From positions 679,001 through 743,000 of the forward strand of contig NZ_CP097562.1 of assembly GCF_000487995.2 (NCBI RefSeq): DNA of 64,000 nucleotides, read 5' to 3'. The number at the start of each line of letters is the position of its first letter. Position 1 is the first letter of the stretch. Below the pieces are notes generated by a model. The model was not told where the DNA came from. It was given only the letters and a program-made list of their open reading frames with translations, and did no database searches. Positions 8,900-16,988 of the stretch are shown one piece after another. A program made the translations under genes and the position numbers. The stretch is from Mucispirillum schaedleri ASF457. Lineage in GTDB: Bacteria; Chrysiogenota; Deferribacteres; Deferribacterales; Mucispirillaceae.

Positions 8900-9643
8900 T
8901 TAAAGCTCATCAAATACAGAATCATCTATTTTATAATTGCCATATACTTCCTGAACATCATCTAAATCTTCTAATGCTTCAACAAGTGCAATTAATTTTT
9001 TAGCTGCTTCGCCTTCCACATCTATTGTAGTTTTAGGTTTCATAGAAAGCTCTGCAAAATCTATTTGAATATTGTTTTCTTCTAAATGTTTTTTTACATT
9101 TTCAAATTCAGCAGGCTCTGTGGTGATAGAATAAATATCCCCGTCTGTTACCACATCTTCTGCACCTGCTTCTAATACATAGTTCATAATATCATCTTCA
9201 GAGCATGCAGTAACTGGCACTTCTATAATACCTTTATTTTCAAACTGCCATGCAACTGAGCCGGCTTCTGCCATAGAGCCGCCCCTTTTTGTAATAACAG
9301 TGCGCACTTCCATAATAGTTCTGTTTCTGTTATCTGTAAGAGTTTTTACTAAAATACCAACACCACCGGGAGCGTATCCTTCATAAGTAATGTCTTCAAA
9401 TATCTGGTCATTACCCTCACCTGTGCCTTTTTTGACAGCTCTTTCCACATTATCTTTTGGCATATTTGATGCTCGTGCTTTATCAAGAGCTAAGCGAAGA
9501 CGAGAGTTAGAAGCAGGGTCGCCACCGCCAATTTTTGCAGCAACAGTCAACTCTCTTGCTATTTTAGTAAAAATTTTACCTTTTTTATTATCCTGTGCTT
9601 CTTTTCTATGCTTAATATTTGCCCATTTACTATGTCCTGCCAT
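8900..9643 (-). CDS. yebC: YebC/PmpR family protein
   Basis: A 247-residue YebC family member. It opens with the signature MAGHSKWANIKHRK and contains GGGDPASN and YEGYAPGGVG, followed by the conserved C-terminal domains. Family members act as transcription regulators (PmpR type) or help ribosomes through stalling motifs; sequence alone does not decide which. It is first in the yebC-ruvC-ruvA-ruvB-radA operon, a common arrangement. A strong ribosome site (GGAGG) precedes the ATG. Confidence 0.95.
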   Translation of the reverse strand: MAGHSKWANIKHRKEAQDNKKGKIFTKIARELTVAAKIGGGDPASNSRLRLALDKARASNMPKDNVERAVKKGTGEGNDQIFEDITYEGYAPGGVGILVKTLTDNRNRTIMEVRTVITKRGGSMAEAGSVAWQFENKGIIEVPVTACSEDDIMNYVLEAGAEDVVTDGDIYSITTEPAEFENVKKHLEENNIQIDFAELSMKPKTTIDVEGEAAKKLIALVEALEDLDDVQEVYGNYKIDDSVFDEL

Positions 9644-9693
9644 AGTGATATTCCTCCACTTTATATTAACTTTTTTTGCATTATAGACTATAA

Positions 9694-9722
9694 AAGATAA
9701 CCTATATAGAAATTAAAATCAA
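9694..9722 (-). promoter_or_regulatory. Predicted sigma-70 promoter for the yebC-ruv-radA operon
   Basis: On the minus strand TTGATT (9722-9717) and TATCTT (9699-9694) are separated by 17 bases, about 50 bases before the yebC ATG. This is a pattern match in AT-rich DNA. Confidence 0.45.
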
Positions 9723-9749
9723 TAATATTATTTTAAGTTTATCATATTT

Positions 9750-10174
9750 TTTTTATGGCAGTGTATAATAAATTAAAGCTGCAGATTTACTTAGATACTT
9801 CGCCTTATAAGACTCAGGATGGCAGTGCAGCTTTCACATTTCAGTAAGACATGGAAGCATTTCCCGACCAAATAGGGAGGAAACAGAAATGCATAGTTGG
9901 ACTTAATTTGAAAATAAAGGATAAATTTAGACACTTCGCTTAAAAATCAAGCTCAGTATAAACTTATGAATTTTAAAATCTCCTGCTATACTTATTATAT
10001 GGCTTAGTTCAAAATTTTTGGGTAAGTCCACATATACATATAACTATTGACGATAACTCATATATTCTGTTATAACCAGTATCATATCTAGAAATCTCTT
10101 TTTAAGAGTTTCTATTTTCTATAACTTTTAAGTAAAAAAGAAAACTTTTTTCATAATTTAATGGTGGAACATCT
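9750..10174. other. Gene-free stretch with dispersed-repeat fragments
   Basis: No coding frame of note. It holds pieces of the dispersed repeat described at 39335-39452: the spacer-like CAGTGTATAATA at about 9757, the half-unit TAGATACTTCGCC at 9792, and a second half-unit (TAGACACTTCGCT) at about 9930. A solo IS-like end follows at 10000-10030. A small hairpin at 10090-10113 (AGAAATCTC... paired with GAGTTTCT) lies upstream of the HNH gene. Confidence 0.6.
10000..10030 (+). repeat. Solo terminal inverted repeat of the IS3-type element
   Basis: Thirty-one bases starting TGGCTTAGTTC and ending GGGTAAGTCCA match the orfB-side end of the intact element at 16139-17590. No transposase sequence lies beside it. 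It may be a relic of a deleted copy or a minimal non-autonomous end. Confidence 0.65.
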
Positions 10175-10474
10175 ATGCAGGATTTTTTTATACCTCAGGC
10201 AACTGAAAACGAAATAGCAAAAGAAAAAGCAAAGGCTAGAAAATTAAGAAAAACTAACTGGTGGCATGAAAAAATATCTCATGGAGAATGCTATTACTGT
10301 GGTAAAAATTTTAATCCAAAAGACTTAACAATGGACCATGTAGTGCCATTAATAAGAGGCGGTAAATCAACTAAAAATAATATTGTTCCTGCCTGTAAAG
10401 AGTGCAACAATGTTAAAAAACATAAACTGCCTGTTGAATGGACAGAATATTTAGAAAATATAAAGAAACAATGA
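10175..10474 (+). CDS. HNH endonuclease family protein
   Basis: A 99-residue protein with a compact HNH nuclease fold. Two zinc-binding knuckles (CYYCG and CKEC) flank the catalytic DHVVPLIRGGKSTKNN segment. A charged lysine-rich helix precedes the domain. The ribosome site GGTGG precedes the ATG. Stand-alone HNH proteins of this size serve varied roles, including restriction, phage functions and repair, and nothing adjacent fixes the role here. It stands alone, upstream of the exported-protein family. Confidence 0.85.
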   Translation: MQDFFIPQATENEIAKEKAKARKLRKTNWWHEKISHGECYYCGKNFNPKDLTMDHVVPLIRGGKSTKNNIVPACKECNNVKKHKLPVEWTEYLENIKKQ

Positions 10475-10552
10475 TTTTTATATATATTTGTGTTGTAAAA
10501 ATTTTATGCTGCTGTTAAAATAACTATTAATTAATATATGAGAGTATTACTT

Positions 10553-11002
10553 ATGAAAAAAATATCATTGTTAGCTTTTCTTTTGATTTTCACTTTTTCT
10601 TATGCTTATGCTGGAGAAAAAGAGTTCTTTCAAGAATCAATGCGGACTATTTTAGAAACTGGTGGTAAAATAAAAAATATTACAGATATTCTTAAACCAA
10701 ATACAAGGCTTTATATATACAAACAGCTTCCAGCTATGAAAGAAACATTATCTACAAGTATAGAAACTATTAATAAAATTAGAACTCAAGCATTAGATGA
10801 AATCAATAATACAACTTTACAGACAGTGCTGCAGGACACTGCTTCTATACAAATTTTAACAATCAATGTTGCAACAGAATTACTTGAAATATATGAAAAT
10901 AATGGAGCTATTACAGAAAGAGAATATAGAAGTGTAGTTTCAAAATATGAAAAAGAAGCAAAAAGACTGCAACGCTCATTAGAAAAATATAAAAATATGT
11001 GA
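10553..11002 (+). CDS. Exported helical protein, family member 1
   Basis: A 149-residue protein with a clear signal peptide (MKKISLLAFLLIFTFSYAYA, cleavage after AYA). The mature part is predicted helical and ends in the motif NGAITEREYRSVVSKYEKEA that recurs in the neighbours. The ATG at 10553 is preferred over the one five codons upstream because the signal peptide then starts MKK and an AGAG lies just before it. It is the first of nine adjacent genes with the same size and helix pattern. Family not recognised; it is probably periplasmic. Confidence 0.75.
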   Translation: MKKISLLAFLLIFTFSYAYAGEKEFFQESMRTILETGGKIKNITDILKPNTRLYIYKQLPAMKETLSTSIETINKIRTQALDEINNTTLQTVLQDTASIQILTINVATELLEIYENNGAITEREYRSVVSKYEKEAKRLQRSLEKYKNM

Positions 11003-11007
11003 TAAAA

Positions 11008-11604
11008 ATGAACGAACAGGAATTTAATCTATCTAAAATAATAGCAGAAGCTGGTGCTAAAAATGCAACAGGTGAAATTAAAAACTTTGCTGATGATATA
11101 GACCTTTTAAGCTCTGGGCTTGAAGCCCGCTTTGAAGATATTAATGACCAGATAGATAAAGTTGTTAAAATGCTTGATATTACAAAATATCAGCTTACAA
11201 GAAACGATGTTTTTAAAATGCGTAATACTTTAAAAAATCTTGAGCATAACTTGACTATTTTAAAAGCAAACTTTGCAGGGCTTAAAACATATAAAATGCG
11301 TGTTTTTATTAACCTTTTAGACAAACAAAACCGTTTTAAAATAGCAAAAGGATATGAAATTATTAAACGATTTTCAGAAAATGAAGCACTTACTTTTCAA
11401 GAGTATAAAGGCATTGTTACAAAATATGAAAAAATAGATGAAAAACTAGGCGAAGAAATTATGGACTGCCTTTACAACCAGTTAAGCAAAGAAGAATATA
11501 GAATGATTTTAAATAAATATGATGATAAAGAACAGACAGTAGGAAAACAGTTTATTAAAACCACTATGCTTGTGCTTGCTCTTGCAGGTGGAATGCAGGA
11601 ATAG
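11008..11604 (+). CDS. Helical protein without signal peptide, family member 2
   Basis: A 198-residue protein, mostly amphipathic helix, lacking the N-terminal signal its neighbours have. It carries the shared C-terminal pattern twice in diverged form (ENEALTFQEYKGIVTKYEK and QLSKEEYRMILNKYDDKE), so it may be an internally duplicated or cytoplasmic member. Its start lies 5 bases after the member 1 stop (a GTG overlapping that stop is an alternative), so the two are probably coupled. A hydrophobic stretch (TTMLVLALAGG) is at the extreme C terminus. Function not recognised. Confidence 0.65.
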   Translation: MNEQEFNLSKIIAEAGAKNATGEIKNFADDIDLLSSGLEARFEDINDQIDKVVKMLDITKYQLTRNDVFKMRNTLKNLEHNLTILKANFAGLKTYKMRVFINLLDKQNRFKIAKGYEIIKRFSENEALTFQEYKGIVTKYEKIDEKLGEEIMDCLYNQLSKEEYRMILNKYDDKEQTVGKQFIKTTMLVLALAGGMQE

Positions 11605-11624
11605 AGTCTTTGCAGGGAGAAAAT

Positions 11625-12119
11625 ATGAAAAAGTATATATATTTTTTACTTTTTATAATGCTGTCTTTTGGAACTGCTTATGCAGATAATAAGAAAGATT
11701 TGTTTGATGATTATGGCATATATACTAAAGAAATGGATGAGCAGATAATAACTGTAAAAAAAGAAGTATATACAGAAATATATAATATAAAAAAACTGAT
11801 GCTTGAAAATAATCAAAAATCAGTTAATGAAAAGCTTAATATTATTCGCAGTAAAATTCAGCAGCTTGATAACTATATAAAAGACAGCAGTAAAACACTA
11901 AAAACAGAAAATATGAAACAAGCTCTTACATATCCTGTATATGAGCTTTCTTTTTATGAAAAAGTAATAAAAGAAACTGCAGGATATTATTATAAAAAAG
12001 GGTCAATTACAAAAAAAGAAATAAAAGAAATTGAAAAAAAATATAAAGACGAAGAAACAGCTGTAAAAAAACAGGCAGAAATTATACGAAATGATTTTTT
12101 TAAAGCTGTTTTTGAGTGA
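11625..12119 (+). CDS. Exported helical protein, family member 3
   Basis: A 164-residue protein with a signal peptide (MKKYIYFLLFIMLSFGTAYA). The lysine-rich helical mature part has the family tail (YYKKGSITKKEIKEIEKKYK). The ATG at 11625 is chosen because a GGGAG ribosome site lies just upstream; the TTG five codons earlier is part of that site. It is 20 bases after member 2. Function not recognised. Confidence 0.75.
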   Translation: MKKYIYFLLFIMLSFGTAYADNKKDLFDDYGIYTKEMDEQIITVKKEVYTEIYNIKKLMLENNQKSVNEKLNIIRSKIQQLDNYIKDSSKTLKTENMKQALTYPVYELSFYEKVIKETAGYYYKKGSITKKEIKEIEKKYKDEETAVKKQAEIIRNDFFKAVFE

Positions 12120-12143
12120 TGTAATAAAAATTTAGGTAAAATA

Positions 12144-12653
12144 ATGAAACGATTTTTAATACTTTTTATATTTTTATTTTCAGTATCAGGAATTTGTTCT
12201 GCAGCATCAGCAAAGTATGATGATATTGTTGCAGAATATATTGTTTACAGAGAAATAGAACAAAAAATTGAAGATGCACTTACAAAAATTGAGAAAATAA
12301 TGATAAAAATAGATAGTGCATCAGAAAGTAAAAACAATAAAGATATAAAAGCAAATATCAAAACAGTTGAAAGTCAAATGAAAGTTGTTGAGAAACAAAT
12401 AAAAGCACAAATAATGAAAATCAAAACAACAGAAGTAAAACAGTATTACGATGTAAAGTTTAGATATTTTCAGCTTTTTAATAACTTTGTAAAAGATACA
12501 GCAGATGTTTTTATTAAAAAAGGAAAAATCAGCGACATTGATAAAGAGACTTTAATAAAAAAATATACTCCACAATTTGATAAACTTAATAAAGAAGATT
12601 TAGAAATATCAGAAGTATTAATGGATATAATACGACCTGAACAATGTGAATAG
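12144..12653 (+). CDS. Exported helical protein, family member 4
   Basis: A 169-residue protein with signal peptide MKRFLILFIFLFSVSGICSA. It is the closest relative of the next gene: both have the central helix EVKxYxxVxxxYxxLxxxF, the tail VFxKKGKxxxxDKExLxxKY and a final I(R/H)P. The spacing (24 bases after member 3) and a TAGGT ribosome site suggest one transcript. A cysteine at the end of the signal (GICSA) does not make a good lipobox. Function not recognised. Confidence 0.75.
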   Translation: MKRFLILFIFLFSVSGICSAASAKYDDIVAEYIVYREIEQKIEDALTKIEKIMIKIDSASESKNNKDIKANIKTVESQMKVVEKQIKAQIMKIKTTEVKQYYDVKFRYFQLFNNFVKDTADVFIKKGKISDIDKETLIKKYTPQFDKLNKEDLEISEVLMDIIRPEQCE

Positions 12654-12668
12654 AATAAGGAGAAAATA

Positions 12669-13190
12669 ATGAAAAAAATTTTAATGTATTTACTTTTAGT
12701 ATTTATTACAGCAGGATTATGTTTTGCTGCCTCATCAAAAGAAGAAATAACACAAGACCTTAATTTATATAACAGCGACATAAACCCAAAAATCGTAGAT
12801 GCTCTTTCTAAAATAGAGCAGGAAATGGTAGAAATTGATAATATCATTGAAGGCAAAAGCAAAAAAGATATTAAAACCATCATAAAAATTGTTGATAACC
12901 AAGTGCAGACTATTGAAAAGCACATGAATGCTCAAGCTCCAAAAATTAAAACTCCAGAAGTTAAAAAATATCATAATGTAACCCTTGCCTACATTAAACT
13001 CCGCAATAATTTCCTAAAAGATGTTGCAGATGTGTTTACAAAAAAAGGCAAAGTAGATGAAAAAGATAAAGAAATTTTAACAAATAAATATGCAGGAGAA
13101 TTTGACAGACTTAATAAAGAAAATGCAGAAGCATTAAAAGTTTTAATGGAAGTTATTCACCCTGCCCCTGCTGGAAATACTGCAAAATAA
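12669..13190 (+). CDS. Exported helical protein, family member 5
   Basis: A 173-residue paralogue of member 4 with signal peptide MKKILMYLLLVFITAGLCFA and a strong AAGGAG ribosome site. The mature region is almost all charged helix (KIVDALSKIEQEMVEIDNII, EVKKYHNVTLAYIKLRNNF, VFTKKGKVDEKDKE). A perfect 12-base-pair hairpin follows the stop, separating members 1-5 from 6-9. Probably periplasmic; function not recognised. Confidence 0.75.
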   Translation: MKKILMYLLLVFITAGLCFAASSKEEITQDLNLYNSDINPKIVDALSKIEQEMVEIDNIIEGKSKKDIKTIIKIVDNQVQTIEKHMNAQAPKIKTPEVKKYHNVTLAYIKLRNNFLKDVADVFTKKGKVDEKDKEILTNKYAGEFDRLNKENAEALKVLMEVIHPAPAGNTAK

Positions 13191-13208
13191 ATGTAACCAG
13201 TTAATATT

Positions 13209-13237
13209 ATGGCTTGAATATTTATTATTCAAGCCAT
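13209..13237 (+). terminator. Hairpin after family member 5
   Basis: ATGGCTTGAATA and its exact complement (13209-13220, 13226-13237) around a 5-base loop, followed by a weak T run. Likely a transcription end or RNA-stability element between the two halves of the family cluster. Confidence 0.6.
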
Positions 13238-13276
13238 ATTCTTTATATAGTAATACTTAAACTATGTGAGGTTGAT

Positions 13277-13879
13277 ATGAAGAAAGCAACTGTTGGTATC
13301 ATAATTTTATTAATTACAGTTATTTGTATTGCTGTCGCTGTTATTTTAACACCAAAAGAAGAAACTGCTGCTAACACTGAAAACTCTCAGCAAAATACTA
13401 ATTATGATGAAGCATATTTAGAATTTAAAAGATATATTACATCTTCTAAAGAATTACAACAAGACACCAAATATTATATAAATCAAATAAGATATGATAT
13501 TGTAAATACTTTTGATACATTAAACCATGAGACAGATGAACTGCTTGATATTATATTTGATAACAAAACTGCTGATATAGAAGAAAAATTAAAATCTATT
13601 AAAAAAGGTGACGCAGAATTATCTGAAAAAATAGATGCAGCAATTAATCAATTTGTAACTGATGATTATAAATCTGCTTTTGCTGCCCTGCAAAAATATA
13701 TGAGCCTGCAAAATCAAATGATTTATAATATTGCAGATATTTATAAAAAAGAAAAAAGTGTAAGCTATGAAATGTTTACTGGCATGCTGCATACAACTCA
13801 TCAGGATATGAGCCAGCAGGAAATAGATTATATAAACTTCTTATCAAGTGTTGATTATTATGCTGATAAAGAAAAATAG
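13277..13879 (+). CDS. Membrane-anchored helical protein, family member 6
   Basis: A 200-residue protein with an uncleaved-looking N-terminal membrane segment (VGIIILLITVICIAVAVIL) followed by a threonine- and asparagine-rich linker, then the helical domain typical of this cluster (YYINQIRYDIVNTFDTLN ... LQNQMIYNIADIYKKEKS). The ATG at 13277 has GAGG upstream; the longer frame from 13214 would start inside the preceding hairpin. Its last 20 bases overlap the next gene, suggesting coupling. Function not recognised. Confidence 0.7.
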   Translation: MKKATVGIIILLITVICIAVAVILTPKEETAANTENSQQNTNYDEAYLEFKRYITSSKELQQDTKYYINQIRYDIVNTFDTLNHETDELLDIIFDNKTADIEEKLKSIKKGDAELSEKIDAAINQFVTDDYKSAFAALQKYMSLQNQMIYNIADIYKKEKSVSYEMFTGMLHTTHQDMSQQEIDYINFLSSVDYYADKEK

Positions 13880-14369
13880 TATAACACTATTAACTTTACT
13901 GCTGATATTTACCATTTCTGCCTGTGCAAAAACTGATAAAATTATGCTGCAGAAAGATATAAGCAGATACTCTGCAATTGAAGAAGAATTAAATATTAAA
14001 ATTAAGCTGATTAATACACAGATGACTTCTACTATTGCAAAATATAAAAGAACGAATGATTTTACACAATTTGAGCTGGATAACAAGCAGATTAATGACG
14101 AACTTTTAAGGCTTCTGCAACTTGCAAAAGAAGTAAATATATATATATCATCAAAGGAAATGAAAAATTATCATAAAATCACGGTTAAACTTATAGAAAT
14201 ACAAGCTGAATATGTAAAAGTTACTATTGAACAGTTTAAAACATTAGGTGAGCATGGTAATAATGATGCAAAATCTACACAGCTTAAATATAACAGAAAA
14301 ATAAGAGCACTGCAAAAACAACAGGATAAACTTTTAGAAGAAATTATAGAAAAAATTTATGAAAAATAA
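13860..14369 (+). CDS. Predicted lipoprotein, family member 7
   Basis: A 169-residue protein whose N terminus reads MLIKKNSITLLTLLLIF and then TISAC, a usable lipobox with cysteine at about residue 22. The mature helical part includes the family's central helix (EMKNYHKITVKLIEIQAEYV). The start overlaps the end of member 6 by 20 bases, so translation is probably coupled, since no good ribosome site is seen. Likely anchored to a membrane facing the periplasm. Function not recognised. Confidence 0.7.
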   Translation: MLIKKNSITLLTLLLIFTISACAKTDKIMLQKDISRYSAIEEELNIKIKLINTQMTSTIAKYKRTNDFTQFELDNKQINDELLRLLQLAKEVNIYISSKEMKNYHKITVKLIEIQAEYVKVTIEQFKTLGEHGNNDAKSTQLKYNRKIRALQKQQDKLLEEIIEKIYEK

Positions 14370-14382
14370 ATGGAGCTTGTTA

Positions 14383-14886
14383 ATGAAAAAAGTATTATTT
14401 TTATTTTTAATATTATTACTTGCAGCTGCATGCAGTAAAAAATTAAACACAATTGAGCAGGATTATTATATAATCATACATGATATTGTTCCATTGCAGG
14501 AGCATTTTGCAAATAAATCTTCAGAGCCTGTATATAAATTAAAAGATGCTCTTGAACAGGGTGCAGAATTTGATGTAGATAAAGCGATAAATGATATAGA
14601 AAAAGTGCAGGCTGATACTAAAAATACTGTTACAGAAAAATCAAAAAATATAAAATCAGATATTGGCAAAAAATATATAAGTATAAAAATGGAATATATT
14701 GACAGTGTATGTAATTTTTCAAAAGGTATGCTTACTAATTTTAAAAACCTGCAGGATAAGTCTATGAAAACATTTATAGAAATCCTTGCAAATGATGTGG
14801 CAGTATCTGGAGAAAAAATAGATAATCTTCTAAAAGAAGAAGCAAGAGTTTTAGACGAAATTAAAAATATGATTGAAAAGAAATAA
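14383..14886 (+). CDS. Predicted lipoprotein, family member 8
   Basis: A 167-residue protein with the textbook lipoprotein signal MKKVLFLFLILLLAAAC (cysteine at residue 17). The helical mature region contains the family's central helix in diverged form (IGKKYISIKMEYIDSVCNF). GGAG precedes the ATG at 14383 by 8 bases; the frame upstream of it overlaps member 7 and is not needed. Function not recognised. Confidence 0.75.
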   Translation: MKKVLFLFLILLLAAACSKKLNTIEQDYYIIIHDIVPLQEHFANKSSEPVYKLKDALEQGAEFDVDKAINDIEKVQADTKNTVTEKSKNIKSDIGKKYISIKMEYIDSVCNFSKGMLTNFKNLQDKSMKTFIEILANDVAVSGEKIDNLLKEEARVLDEIKNMIEKK

Positions 14887-14887
14887 T

Positions 14888-15430
14888 ATGAAATATTTAT
14901 CTGTTTCTGCCTGTTTTATTGTTTTATCATCATGTGCTGCTAAAAATAATACAGCATCTTTTTTGCAGCATGAAAGCAAAAGCACTGATATAAAAGCAGA
15001 ATATACAGAAACAGAGAATAATATTGAAAAATACAAATATCAGTTAGAAGATAAGCTGTTTTTAATAACTAAAAATATTATGGAAGATGAAAAAGAAATT
15101 ACAAAAGCCCTTTCATATAAAAGAATGGTGCGGTTTATAGGCTATATTAAAAAAGAGCTGGATAAATCATTAGAAATTATTGATGAATATCAGAAAAAAA
15201 GCGACAATGCAGAATATCAAAGTCATATAGAATATGTAAAATGCACATACCTTGTAACAAAATCATCATATCTTTATATGGAATCAGTCATTAAAAGTGA
15301 GCAGGAAAACCAGTATATAAAATATCTTGATAAATTTAAAGAGAAACTTAGAAATAATACTGCTGCCATATTCCTAAAAGATATGGAAAAATGCGAACAA
15401 ATTAAAAATATCTACACAAAAAACAGATAA
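14888..15430 (+). CDS. Predicted lipoprotein, family member 9
   Basis: A 180-residue protein with signal MKYLSVSACFIVLSSC (lipobox LSSC) starting one base after the member 8 stop. The mature part is charged helix with the same two-helix layout as its neighbours (YKRMVRFIGYIKKELDKSL; YQSHIEYVKCTYLVTKSSYL), though it is the most diverged. It is last in the cluster and is followed by a promoter for the superoxide reductase gene. Function not recognised. Confidence 0.7.
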   Translation: MKYLSVSACFIVLSSCAAKNNTASFLQHESKSTDIKAEYTETENNIEKYKYQLEDKLFLITKNIMEDEKEITKALSYKRMVRFIGYIKKELDKSLEIIDEYQKKSDNAEYQSHIEYVKCTYLVTKSSYLYMESVIKSEQENQYIKYLDKFKEKLRNNTAAIFLKDMEKCEQIKNIYTKNR

Positions 15431-15446
15431 TTTTAATATAAAATAC

Positions 15447-15475
15447 TTGCATAAATAAGATAAAATAAGTATATT
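15447..15475 (+). promoter_or_regulatory. Predicted sigma-70 promoter for superoxide reductase
   Basis: TTGCAT (15447-15452), a 17-base spacer and TATATT (15470-15475), 31 bases before the ATG at 15507. A good match to the consensus. Confidence 0.6.
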
Positions 15476-15506
15476 TTAAAGATAAAACATAAAACAGGAG
15501 GCAAAT

Positions 15507-15878
15507 ATGTCTATATCTAACTCTATAAAAACAGCTGATTTTAAAGCAGAAAAACATGTACCAGTTATAAAAGTAGTAAGCCGTGATGGCGATACTGCAG
15601 TTATTGAAGTATCTGTTGGTGCTGAAATTGCACACCCAAATACTACTGAGCATTTTATTGCTTATATTGATTTATATTATAAAGGCGAAGCAGCTATTCA
15701 GCATATTGGCAGAGCAGAGTTTTTAGCTCATGGCGAATCTGCAAAAGGTGCAAATCAAGGTGCACTTCATACTGAACCTGTTGCATTATTTAAATGCAAA
15801 CTTACTGCTTCTGGCGTTCTCCATGCTGTAAGCTACTGCAATATCCATGGCTTATGGGAATCAGAATTAGCAATCTAA
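15507..15878 (+). CDS. Superoxide reductase, neelaredoxin type (class II)
   Basis: A 123-residue iron protein that reduces superoxide to peroxide without releasing oxygen, typical of anaerobes. The non-haem iron ligands are visible: the His of EKHVPVI, the two His of HPNTTEHFIAY, and the Cys and His of SYCNIHGLW. The Lys of EKH, which guides superoxide to the iron, is present. The extra N-terminal rubredoxin-like CxxxC domain of desulfoferrodoxins is absent, hence class II. GGAGG precedes the ATG. It is monocistronic, with its own promoter and terminator. Confidence 0.9.
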   Translation: MSISNSIKTADFKAEKHVPVIKVVSRDGDTAVIEVSVGAEIAHPNTTEHFIAYIDLYYKGEAAIQHIGRAEFLAHGESAKGANQGALHTEPVALFKCKLTASGVLHAVSYCNIHGLWESELAI

Positions 15879-15915
15879 TTTAAATATACAAACTTATTGG
15901 TTTTTTAAGCCTTTG

Positions 15916-15944
15916 GGGTTATTCTTATGAATAACCCTTTTTTT
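15916..15944 (+). terminator. Rho-independent terminator after superoxide reductase
   Basis: GGGTTATTC paired with GAATAACCC around a TTAT loop, followed by seven T residues. Confidence 0.85.
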
Positions 15945-16018
15945 ATTATTCAAAAGAATTGTAATGTATTTAATACTTCGCCTTTGACTCAGTAAGACAT
16001 ATAGCTTTCACATTATAA

Positions 16019-16136
16019 GTCATTTTGAGCCTGATTTTATAGGCGAAAAATCTAGATTATTATATTACAGCAGTGTATAATATTTTTAAAATATCTTGGT
16101 TTTAGATACTTCGCTATATTTCAAGCTCAATATGAC
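16019..16136. repeat. Dispersed inverted-repeat element, copy interrupted downstream by the IS
   Basis: A 118-base unit: left half GTCATTTTGAGCCTGATTTT...GGCGAAAAATCTA, AT-rich spacer with TTACAGCAGTGTATAAT, right half TAGATACTTCGC...CTCAATATGAC, roughly the inverse of the left. Other copies are at 25984-26099 and 39335-39452. The IS begins three bases beyond its end. The half-unit resembles the widespread GTCATTCTGAGC...GCGAAGAATCT miniature elements of many bacteria. Confidence 0.75.
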
Positions 16137-16161
16137 CTTGAACTTACCCAAAAATTTTGAA

Positions 16162-16962
16162 CTAAGCCACTAAATAAATTTCTTTTTCCTGTAAAGGTGT
16201 AAGTCCATTAGCTTTTATTCTGTAATTATTATAGAAATCAATATATTTTTCAAGTTCATATTTAAACTGTTCTATATTTTTGAATTTGTTAATATAAACC
16301 AATTCACATTTTAAAGTAGCAAAGAAACTTTCCATAACAGCATTATCATAGCAGTTGCCACGCCTTGACATACTCTGCTCTATATTATTTTCCTTTAATA
16401 ACTTTCTAAATTGATTAGCCTGATATAATATACCCTGGTCTGAATGTATCATTAACCCTGTTGTATCTTTTGTTTTATCTATTGCCTGTTTTAAATTATC
16501 TATTACCATTTCTTCATTATTATATTTGCTTACACTGTATGCTGTTATTTCTCTGTTATACAAATCCATTATTGCTGATAAATACACCTTTTCATTATTA
16601 ATTTTTATCTCTGCCACATCTGTTACCCATTTTAAACATGGTCTCTCACTTGTAAAGGCTCTGTTTAATTTATTGCTGCATATATGACTTACTCTGCCTT
16701 GTTTATACCTTTTCTTAACCCTGATTAGTGATGAAATTTTTAGTTCTTTCATCAATTTATACACTGTCTTCCTGTCATAAGTATAACCCAGTTTCTCTAA
16801 TACCTTTGATATTCTTGGATAACCATAAGTCTTGTTAGATTTTTCATATATTTCTAATATAGATGTCTTGACTTCTGCATATTTATCTAATGCAGCAGGC
16901 TTTTTAACATTATAATAGTAAGTGCTTCTTTTCATATTACTCACAGACAACAGGATATCCAA
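16162..16962 (-). CDS. IS3-family transposase OrfB (DDE catalytic part)
   Basis: A 266-residue integrase-fold transposase. The DDE triad sits in WVTDVAEIKI, MIHSDQGILYQ and NCYDNAVMESFFATLKCE, and the IS150-type N-terminal helix-turn-helix reads NKTYGYPRISKVLEKLGY. The frame continues upstream of the TTG at 16962 into orfA territory (TEKAQIITALRLYYSLD), and orfA ends at an A5G run, so the active protein is probably an OrfAB fusion made by -1 frameshifting, as known for this family. All catalytic residues are present, so the element may be active. Confidence 0.92.
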   Translation of the reverse strand: MDILLSVSNMKRSTYYYNVKKPAALDKYAEVKTSILEIYEKSNKTYGYPRISKVLEKLGYTYDRKTVYKLMKELKISSLIRVKKRYKQGRVSHICSNKLNRAFTSERPCLKWVTDVAEIKINNEKVYLSAIMDLYNREITAYSVSKYNNEEMVIDNLKQAIDKTKDTTGLMIHSDQGILYQANQFRKLLKENNIEQSMSRRGNCYDNAVMESFFATLKCELVYINKFKNIEQFKYELEKYIDFYNNYRIKANGLTPLQEKEIYLVA

Positions 16963-16988
16963 ACTGTAATACAGCCTTAATGCAGTTA

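Noticed and set aside
13214-13276. Upstream extension of family member 6
   Set aside because: Would begin inside the hairpin after member 5; the ATG at 13277 has a ribosome site and gives a normal membrane anchor.
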